Shown here piece by piece: positions 14,602 to 18,571 of a DNA stretch of 18,571 bases. Position 1 is the stretch's first letter, and every line of letters begins with the position of its first letter. The position numbers and the translations under genes are program-made. The notes under the pieces were generated by a model. It made no database searches and was not told the origin of the DNA. It saw only the letters and a program-made list of their open reading frames with translations. The DNA comes from an uncultured Oscillospiraceae bacterium (lineage in GTDB: Bacteria > Bacillota > Clostridia > Oscillospirales > Oscillospiraceae), in assembly GCA_934565775.1 (NCBI GenBank), contig CAKTIN010000037.1:1-18571 (forward strand), read 5' to 3'.

Positions 14602-15597
14602 ATGCGGGACTACTTACAAATCGTCCTGGATATGGAGAGCAATCTGTATGTGCAGGAGAAGCTGATTGACGGGCTGAAGCAGGAGTACCGGCAGCTCCGG
14701 CCCCTGGCCTACCCGGAAGAGCCGACGGTGCCTCAGCCGCCTCAGGGGAAAAAGAGCGGAAGCGCTGCGCCCTGGATACTTGCTGCTTTGGCCGGTGGAA
14801 TCATCTGCGTGTGGCTTTACGGCGTAGAGGTGCCGGATTCAATAGCAAGTGCAACATTCAAAAAGGTGGTGGTGACATTTTGGTTTAGCCTTTGCATCGC
14901 ATCGGTGCTCTGCCTTTACAAGGGGTTGGGATGCCTGAATAATAAGAGCCTGGAGCGGGAGCAAGAGGCGCGCTATGAGAAAGAGACACACCTTTATGAG
15001 ACGAAGCAAGAGCAGTTTAAAGAGAAGATGCTTAAAACTAGGGCATTGAATCTCCGGATAGAGAAACAGCAAGCGGTTCTGGAGGCAAATCTTCACGCGG
15101 TGGAGAAGCAGCATGAGGAAAGCCGCTCTACGCTGGCACAGCTTTACTCTGCCAACCTTATTCACCCGAAATATCGGAATTTGAGTGCGGTCAGTACATT
15201 ATTCGAATACTTCGATACCCGCCGCTACAACACTCTGGAGGGGCCGGATGGGGCCTACAATCGCCTGGAGGAAGAGGCGGACAGAAAGCAAATTATCCTG
15301 AAGCTGGACCATATTTCAGAACAGCTGGATGCGATCCGCAATTCCCAGCATCAGCTGTATCTTGCCGTCTCGGAGGGAAATCAGCGGACAGAGTCGCTTT
15401 TGAGCGCAGTGTCGCAGGATGTGCGTACTGTGGCATCCGTCGGAAGAGAGACAGCAAAGAGCTTGTCTGGTGTGGAGGCCAACAGCCGAATTATCGCCTA
15501 CAATACAGAGCGGGCTCATAAGGAGCTGGAATACTTCAATCGGATGCGGTATCAGCTTGGGGATTACGACCGGGTCTGGGAGAACCACCGGCCCTAA
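14602..15597 (+). CDS. Hypothetical membrane protein with two TM helices and long coiled coils
   Basis: I recognise no characterised family. From the ATG at 14602 the product is 331 residues. A TTG at 14581 (7 residues longer, AAAGGAAG upstream) is an alternative start; the ATG has GGGGGA at 14590-14595. In ATG numbering: a helical N terminus; a proline-rich stretch at 34-50 (YPEEPTVPQPPQGKK); TM helices at about 57-75 and 90-108; a charged coiled coil at 113-180; a motif-like block with LYSANLIHPKYRNLSAVSTL (182-201) and FEYFDTRRYNTLEGPDGAYN (202-221), which resembles a conserved but uncharacterised Clostridia protein family; a second coiled coil at 223-285; and a C-terminal ANSRIIAYNTERAHKELEYF. 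Both tails probably face the cytoplasm. The gene is less GC-rich than its neighbours and stands alone between its own promoter and terminator, so it may have been acquired by transfer. A structural or scaffold role is only a guess. Confidence 0.85.
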   Translation: MRDYLQIVLDMESNLYVQEKLIDGLKQEYRQLRPLAYPEEPTVPQPPQGKKSGSAAPWILAALAGGIICVWLYGVEVPDSIASATFKKVVVTFWFSLCIASVLCLYKGLGCLNNKSLEREQEARYEKETHLYETKQEQFKEKMLKTRALNLRIEKQQAVLEANLHAVEKQHEESRSTLAQLYSANLIHPKYRNLSAVSTLFEYFDTRRYNTLEGPDGAYNRLEEEADRKQIILKLDHISEQLDAIRNSQHQLYLAVSEGNQRTESLLSAVSQDVRTVASVGRETAKSLSGVEANSRIIAYNTERAHKELEYFNRMRYQLGDYDRVWENHRP

Positions 15598-15623
15598 AGG
15601 CGCTGCAAGATCAAGGAAAATGC

Positions 15624-15663
15624 AAGCTCCCGGCCTCACTTTTTGTGGGACCGGGAGCTTTGC
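15624..15663 (+). terminator. Intrinsic terminator after the coiled-coil gene
   Basis: Perfect 10-bp arms at 15624-15633 (aagctcccgg) and 15651-15660 (ccgggagctt). An inner extension of five pairs (ctcac/gtggg, one G-U) reaches a loop of T residues. It is followed by only two T residues, so it is a strong hairpin with a weak tail. Confidence 0.6.
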
Positions 15664-15825
15664 CGAAAAGGCTAGGGAATAGAGCAATCCTGCGCGCTGT
15701 CGGGCGGCAGAATGCGCTTCTTCTAATAACGTACTACCGCCTGGGTCCCGGCGAACTTGCTTTCATCTGCGGCGGGCCGGACCGGCTGCCTGCCGGGGAT
15801 TTTACCGGAATTTTACCCGCCGGGC
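15664..15825. other. Non-coding spacer between terminator and CDF promoter; nothing recognised
   Basis: About 160 bp with no credible reading frame on either strand (no ribosome binding site plus start with coding-like composition) and no tRNA or known RNA signature that I can see. It contains two similar short elements, ttttaccgg and ttttacccg, near 15800-15819, just upstream of the promoter; these may be part of an operator, but this is speculative. Confidence 0.4.
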
Positions 15826-15854
15826 TGGACAAGGGCCGGGCGGACTGCTATAAT
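15826..15854 (+). promoter_or_regulatory. SigA-type promoter for the CDF-uppP operon
   Basis: TGGACA at 15826-15831 (5 of 6 consensus), a 17-bp spacer and a perfect TATAAT at 15849-15854. The predicted transcript starts near 15861, giving a leader of about 80 nt before the ATG at 15941. Confidence 0.8.
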
Positions 15855-15863
15855 AACAACTAA

Positions 15864-15932
15864 CGCAATTTGCGCATGGCGCCGAGCCTGGGCGCATAGA
15901 ATGGCATGAGCCGCAGATGCGGCAGGGGAGGG
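15864..15932 (+). promoter_or_regulatory. Structured 5' leader of the CDF-uppP mRNA, hairpin abutting the ribosome binding site
   Basis: Three consecutive hairpins can be drawn: cgca/tgcg at 15864-15874; atg-cgcc/ggcg-cat at 15876-15897 with one bulged base; and gccgc/gcggc at 15910-15923 with loop agat. The last is followed directly by the Shine-Dalgarno stretch aggggaggg (15924-15932). The layout could allow translational control by metal or protein. I could not match it to the NiCo or yybP-ykoY (Mn) riboswitch consensus. Confidence 0.35.
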
Positions 15933-15940
15933 AGAACGCC

Positions 15941-17128
15941 ATGGGAAGCTTGCTGCCCCGTCTGGGGAAAAAGGGCGGAGACCCGGCCGACCCGGCAGTC
16001 CGCGCGGCTTATGGGCGGCTGTCCGGCCTGGTGGGCATTTTCTGCAATCTGCTGCTGTGCGCAGGGAAGGTCCTGGTGGGCTCTGCGGCGGGGTCCGTGG
16101 CCATTGTGGCCGACGGGCTCAATAACCTGTCGGATGCCTCCAGCTGCATCGTCACCATGGTTGGCTTCAAAATGGCGGGAAAGCCTGCCGATGCGGACCA
16201 CCCCTTCGGCCACGCCCGGATGGAGTATCTGGCGGGGCTGGCGGTAGCGGCCATGATCCTGCTCATCGGCGCGGAGCTGGGCAAATCCTCTCTGGACAAG
16301 ATCCTTCACCCGGAGCCGGTGCAGTTTTCCGCCCTGCTGGTGGCGGTGCTGGTGCTGTCCATGGCGGTGAAGCTGGGCATGGCTCTGCTGAACCGCTCTC
16401 TCAGCCGGAGGATCCACTCCACGGCCTTGGCGGCGACGGCGGCGGACAGCCGCAACGACGTGATCGCCACCGGCGCGGTGCTGCTGGCCTCGGTGCTGGG
16501 AGAGGTGACCGGCGTGCAGATCGACGGATGGGCCGGTATGGCGGTGGCGGTGTTTATCGTCTGGTCCGGCGTGGGCCTGGCGAAGGACACCATCAACCCC
16601 CTGCTGGGGGAGCAGGCGGACCCGGCGCTCCGGCAGGCCATCATCCAGGAGGTCAAGTCCAGCGACAAGGTTCTGGGCTTCCATGACCTCATGGTCCACG
16701 ATTACGGCCCGGGCCAGCGCTTTGCCAGCATCCATGTGGAGATGGACAGCCGGGAGGACGTGATGCTTTGTCACGACATCATCGACGAGATCGAGCGGGC
16801 GTGCATGGAGAAGCTCCATGTCCATCTGGTCATCCATTATGACCCCATCGTCACCGGGGACCCGGAGCAGAACCACCTGATGCAGGTGGTGGAGCAGACG
16901 CTCCGGGAGCTGGACCCGGCCCTGTCGCTTCACGATTTCCGCATGGTCCGGGGGCAGGGGCACAGCAATCTGATCTTTGATATGGTGCTTCCGGATGCCT
17001 GGGAGGGCAGAAAGCAGGAAATTCAGGACGCTCTGGCGAAGAGACTGAGCCGGGAGCCCCATAAATATTACACCGTCATCACCTATGACGCGGCCAGCTT
17101 TAACGAGAACCAGGAGCGGGAGGTCTGA
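15941..17128 (+). CDS. Cation diffusion facilitator, probable Mn2+ exporter (MntE-like)
   Basis: A 395-residue CDF transporter, a dimeric metal/proton antiporter of the cytoplasmic membrane. Six TM helices lie in residues about 26-215, followed by a cytoplasmic ferredoxin-like domain (about 222-310, with VLGFHDLMVHDYGP and FASIHVEMD) and a C-terminal extension of about 80 residues resembling a second copy of such a domain. The transport site is visible: VADGLNNLSDAS (TM2; N61 and D65) and AADSRNDV (TM5; D169 and D173). An Asn-Asp-Asp-Asp set is the arrangement I know from streptococcal manganese exporter MntE, whereas zinc exporters use a histidine in TM5; Mn2+ is therefore inferred. HPFGHARMEYL (87-97) is a further CDF signature. 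The ATG at 15941 is chosen over an in-frame ATG at 15917 because aggggaggg (15924-15932) precedes it. The stop lies 2 bp before uppP. Confidence 0.9.
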   Translation: MGSLLPRLGKKGGDPADPAVRAAYGRLSGLVGIFCNLLLCAGKVLVGSAAGSVAIVADGLNNLSDASSCIVTMVGFKMAGKPADADHPFGHARMEYLAGLAVAAMILLIGAELGKSSLDKILHPEPVQFSALLVAVLVLSMAVKLGMALLNRSLSRRIHSTALAATAADSRNDVIATGAVLLASVLGEVTGVQIDGWAGMAVAVFIVWSGVGLAKDTINPLLGEQADPALRQAIIQEVKSSDKVLGFHDLMVHDYGPGQRFASIHVEMDSREDVMLCHDIIDEIERACMEKLHVHLVIHYDPIVTGDPEQNHLMQVVEQTLRELDPALSLHDFRMVRGQGHSNLIFDMVLPDAWEGRKQEIQDALAKRLSREPHKYYTVITYDAASFNENQEREV

Positions 17129-17130
17129 GC

Positions 17131-17946
17131 ATGATCCCTGAAATTCTGAAGGCAATTTTATATGGTATCGTAGAGGGCATTACCGAGTGGCTGCCCATCA
17201 GCTCCACGGGACATTTGATTTTGTTGAAGGCACTGGTCCCCCTGGAGGTATCCGAGGGCTTCTGGAGCCTGTTTGAGGTGGTGGTCCAGCTGGGGGCCAT
17301 TCTCGCGGTGATCGTGCTGTTCTGGAACAAGCTCTGGCCCTTCGGGCAGAAAAAGTCCGTGACCCAGAAGCGGTACACCTGGCAGCTGTGGTTCCACGTG
17401 GTGGTGGGGGTGCTGCCCTCGGTGGTCTTTGGCCTGCTGCTGAACGACCTGCTGCCGGACAGCCCCATGGTGGTGGCAGCCATGCTGATTCTGTATGGCG
17501 TGGCCTTCCTTCTGGTGGAGCGCCGGGACAAAAAGCCCACCATCCGCCGCACGGAGCAGATCTCCTACAAGACCGCCCTGTTTATCGGCCTGTTTCAGGT
17601 CCTGTCCATGGTGCCCGGCACCTCCCGGTCCGGCGTGACCATTCTGGGGGCCATGCTTCTGGGCCTCAGCCGGACGGCGGCCTCGGAGTTCTCCTTCTTC
17701 CTGGCCATCCCCACCATGCTGGGGGCGAGCCTGCTTAAGGCGGTGAAGTTTGTGGCCGGGGGCCTGACCATGACCGAAACGGAGATCTGGGTGCTGATCG
17801 TGGGGAGCCTGGCGGCCTTCCTGGTGTCCATGGCGGCCATCCGCGGGCTGATGCAGTATGTGAAGAAGCATAGCTTCTCTGCCTTCGGCATTTACCGGAT
17901 CGCCCTGGGCGCGGTGGTGCTGGTCTACGGCCTGCTGGCCAAATAG
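17131..17946 (+). CDS. uppP: Undecaprenyl-diphosphate phosphatase (UppP/BacA)
   Basis: An integral membrane phosphatase that converts undecaprenyl pyrophosphate to the monophosphate, recycling the lipid carrier used for peptidoglycan, teichoic acid and capsule synthesis; overproduction gives bacitracin resistance in other bacteria. It has 271 residues, close to the family norm, and about eight hydrophobic helices. Both signature motifs are intact: EGITEWLPISSTGH at 15-28 (E15, E19 and H28 correspond to the catalytic E/E/H set) and PGTSRSGVT at 162-170 (R166 is the expected catalytic arginine). GGGAGGT at 17118-17124 sits in the end of the CDF gene, and the ATG is 2 bp after its stop, so the two are probably translationally coupled. 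Its closeness to a polysaccharide locus fits a role in carrier supply, although it has its own operon promoter upstream of the CDF gene. Confidence 0.96.
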   Translation: MIPEILKAILYGIVEGITEWLPISSTGHLILLKALVPLEVSEGFWSLFEVVVQLGAILAVIVLFWNKLWPFGQKKSVTQKRYTWQLWFHVVVGVLPSVVFGLLLNDLLPDSPMVVAAMLILYGVAFLLVERRDKKPTIRRTEQISYKTALFIGLFQVLSMVPGTSRSGVTILGAMLLGLSRTAASEFSFFLAIPTMLGASLLKAVKFVAGGLTMTETEIWVLIVGSLAAFLVSMAAIRGLMQYVKKHSFSAFGIYRIALGAVVLVYGLLAK

Positions 17947-18004
17947 GATTTGCTTTTCTCCCTTTTGCATGAAAAAGCAGAATAAAATTTGTAGAAAAAT
18001 CCGA

Positions 18005-18036
18005 AAATCCCCCTTGACAACAAGGGGGATTTATTG
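18005..18036 (+). terminator. Intrinsic terminator after uppP, overlapping the rpsJ promoter
   Basis: Perfect 11-bp arms 18005-18015 (aaatccccctt) and 18022-18032 (aagggggattt) with a 6-base loop (gacaac), the 3' arm ending in ttt and followed by attg. It lies about 60 bp after the uppP stop; the bases in between (17947-18004) are AT-rich and hold no gene. The A-rich left arm opposite the T-rich right end could also let it work on the opposite strand. Confidence 0.8.
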
Positions 18037-18042
18037 TATGAT
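18014..18042 (+). promoter_or_regulatory. Strong SigA-type promoter of the rpsJ (S10) operon
   Basis: Perfect TTGACA at 18014-18019, a 17-bp spacer and TATGAT at 18037-18042 (5 of 6). The A/T-rich tract just upstream (about 17980-18008, with runs such as aaaatttgtagaaaaa) resembles an UP element. The -35 box and most of the spacer lie inside the terminator hairpin of the preceding operon. The predicted start of transcription is near 18049. Confidence 0.85.
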
Positions 18043-18048
18043 ATTGAG

Positions 18049-18312
18049 GCGCGCGTAGGGCAACCTAGGGCGTGCTATGCGATGAAGCGGGAGATTGCGG
18101 CTCTGCCGGTAACTTCCGTGGAGTATGTCCGGTCATCGGGCGGCTGAACTGTCTTGTTGCGCCAGCGTATATCGCCGGGGCTGCATGAAAGGGTCGGCTT
18201 GCGTCGGCCATTTTTCATGGCCTCTGAATGATACGCACGGCGGCGTGAACAAATCAGTTCGACCGTACCCAGCCAAAAAACTGAGTACGTTTTCTAAGGA
18301 GGAAACAACACA
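18049..18312 (+). promoter_or_regulatory. Long structured leader of the rpsJ operon; candidate ribosomal-protein autoregulatory RNA
   Basis: About 264 nt between the promoter and the rpsJ ATG, without a credible gene. Visible structures: a stem at the extreme 5' end (gcgcgc 18049-18054 with gcgtgc 18070-18075, then tagg/ccta closed by a GCAA tetraloop at 18060-18063); ggccat/atggcc at 18206-18222, which competes with catgaaa/tttcatg (18184-18190 with 18213-18219); and the terminator/antiterminator-like pair before the Shine-Dalgarno sequence. S10 operons are autoregulated by ribosomal protein L4 in Gammaproteobacteria, and other leader classes exist in Firmicutes, so autoregulation is plausible; I cannot assign this leader to a named family. 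Confidence 0.6.
18254..18293 (+). promoter_or_regulatory. Attenuator-like alternative hairpins just before the rpsJ ribosome binding site
   Basis: Helix 1: cgtacccag (18264-18272) with ctgagtacg (18281-18289), 9 positions with one C-A mismatch, followed by tttt (18290-18293), like a short intrinsic terminator. Helix 2: tcagtt (18254-18259) with aactga (18279-18284), a perfect 6-bp pairing that shares bases 18281-18284 with helix 1. They cannot form together, which is the layout of a terminator/antiterminator switch. The AAGGAGG site at 18296-18302 follows within three bases. Confidence 0.5.
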
Positions 18313-18571
18313 ATGGCAAACCAAGAAATGATTCGCATCCGGCTGAAGGCTTACGATCATCAGCTCATCGACTCCAGCGCTGCCAAGATCGTTGAGACTG
18401 CCAAGCGCAACGGCGCTCAGGTCTCCGGCCCCATCCCCCTGCCCACGAAGAAGGAAGTCGTGACCATCCTCCGGGCTGTTCACAAGTACAAGGACTCCCG
18501 TGAGCAGTTCGAGCGCAGAACCCACAAGAGACTGATCGATATTCTCAACCCCAACCAGAAGACTGTGGAAG
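18313..18571 (+). CDS. rpsJ: 30S ribosomal protein S10, N-terminal part (3' end outside window)
   Basis: The first 86 codons of rpsJ, out of about 103 expected. S10 is a small-subunit head protein and also NusE, the partner of NusB in antitermination. The opening [20 protein letters not shown] (from residue 7), followed by [16 protein letters not shown] and [15 protein letters not shown], are near-universal S10 signatures. The ATG at 18313 has a full AAGGAGG at 18296-18302, with a rather long spacing of 10 bases. Codon choice is less GC-extreme than in the upstream genes (many AAG, GTT, GCT codons), as expected for a highly expressed gene. In most bacteria rpsJ is the first gene of the S10 ribosomal protein operon (rplC, rplD and so on follow), which the strong promoter and long leader here support. 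Confidence 0.98.
   Translation, partial: MANQEMIRIRLKAYDHQLIDSSAAKIVETAKRNGAQVSGPIPLPTKKEVVTILRAVHKYKDSREQFERRTHKRLIDILNPNQKTVE

Noticed and set aside
15917..15940. Earlier in-frame ATG for the CDF gene
   Set aside because: The ribosome binding site aggggaggg lies after this ATG and before the ATG at 15941, so the later start is preferred.
15861..15940. Known metal riboswitch (NiCo or yybP-ykoY) upstream of the CDF gene
   Set aside because: Hairpins exist, but I could not find the conserved loop sequences of either class; reported only as an unassigned structured leader.
18125..18331. 68-codon open frame in the rpsJ leader, possible leader peptide
   Set aside because: It runs into rpsJ out of frame, lacks a ribosome binding site, and the region reads better as structured RNA.
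1..18571. CRISPR arrays, tRNA/rRNA genes, insertion sequences, att sites
   Set aside because: I saw no spaced short repeats, transposase or integrase motifs, terminal inverted repeats or tRNA-like cloverleaf sequences.

Overview
This window looks like GC-rich Gram-positive DNA of the class Clostridia, probably a gut Oscillospiraceae-type organism (Flavonifractor, Lawsonibacter and relatives are the sort of match expected; this is inference). The reasons are the GC-rich third codon positions, strong AGGAGG-type ribosome binding sites, a BspA-like leucine-rich-repeat surface protein, a TagD/LicD pair, a UppP and a Firmicutes-type S10 protein. Every supported gene lies on the + strand.

Layout. 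(1) 1-693: the C-terminal end of a BspA-like surface protein with two copies of a 170-residue repeat. (2) 766-10792: a tightly packed surface-polysaccharide operon with many start/stop overlaps. It holds tagD (CDP-glycerol synthesis), a LicD-family phosphotransferase, a GT4 glycosyltransferase, a Wzy/O-antigen-ligase-like membrane protein, a second GT4, a hexapeptide acyltransferase, a Wzx-like flippase, and a three-gene capE-capF-capG cassette predicted to make UDP-N-acetyl-L-fucosamine. A hairpin with a short T run closes it near 10823-10856. (3) 10875-14372: a three-gene envelope module of a lipoprotein, a membrane-anchored double zinc-ribbon protein and a secreted TPM-domain protein, closed by a GC-rich terminator. 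(4) 14602-15597: an unfamiliar membrane/coiled-coil protein with its own consensus-like promoter and terminator, less GC-rich than its neighbours. (5) 15941-17946: a cation diffusion facilitator with a manganese-type metal site, followed 2 bp later by uppP, driven by a clear promoter at 15826-15854. (6) 18005 to the end: a terminator with the next promoter embedded in it, a structured leader of about 265 nt, and the first 86 codons of rpsJ, normally the first gene of the S10 ribosomal protein operon.

How the genes fit together. The polysaccharide operon has repeat-unit building (two GT4s, acyltransferase), substrate supply (TagD for CDP-glycerol, CapE/F/G for UDP-L-FucNAc), decoration (LicD), export (Wzx-like) and polymerisation (Wzy-like). 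It lacks, within this window, an initiating phosphoglycosyl transferase, a chain-length/tyrosine-kinase regulator and a ligase to peptidoglycan, so these probably lie upstream or elsewhere. The TagD+LicD combination without TagF/TagB suggests the glycan is decorated with phosphoglycerol. UppP, in a separate operon downstream, recycles the undecaprenyl carrier such a pathway uses.

The most intriguing regulatory region is uppP-rpsJ. A terminator hairpin contains the -35 box and spacer of the rpsJ promoter, and the leader holds two mutually exclusive helices next to the Shine-Dalgarno sequence that look like an attenuator.
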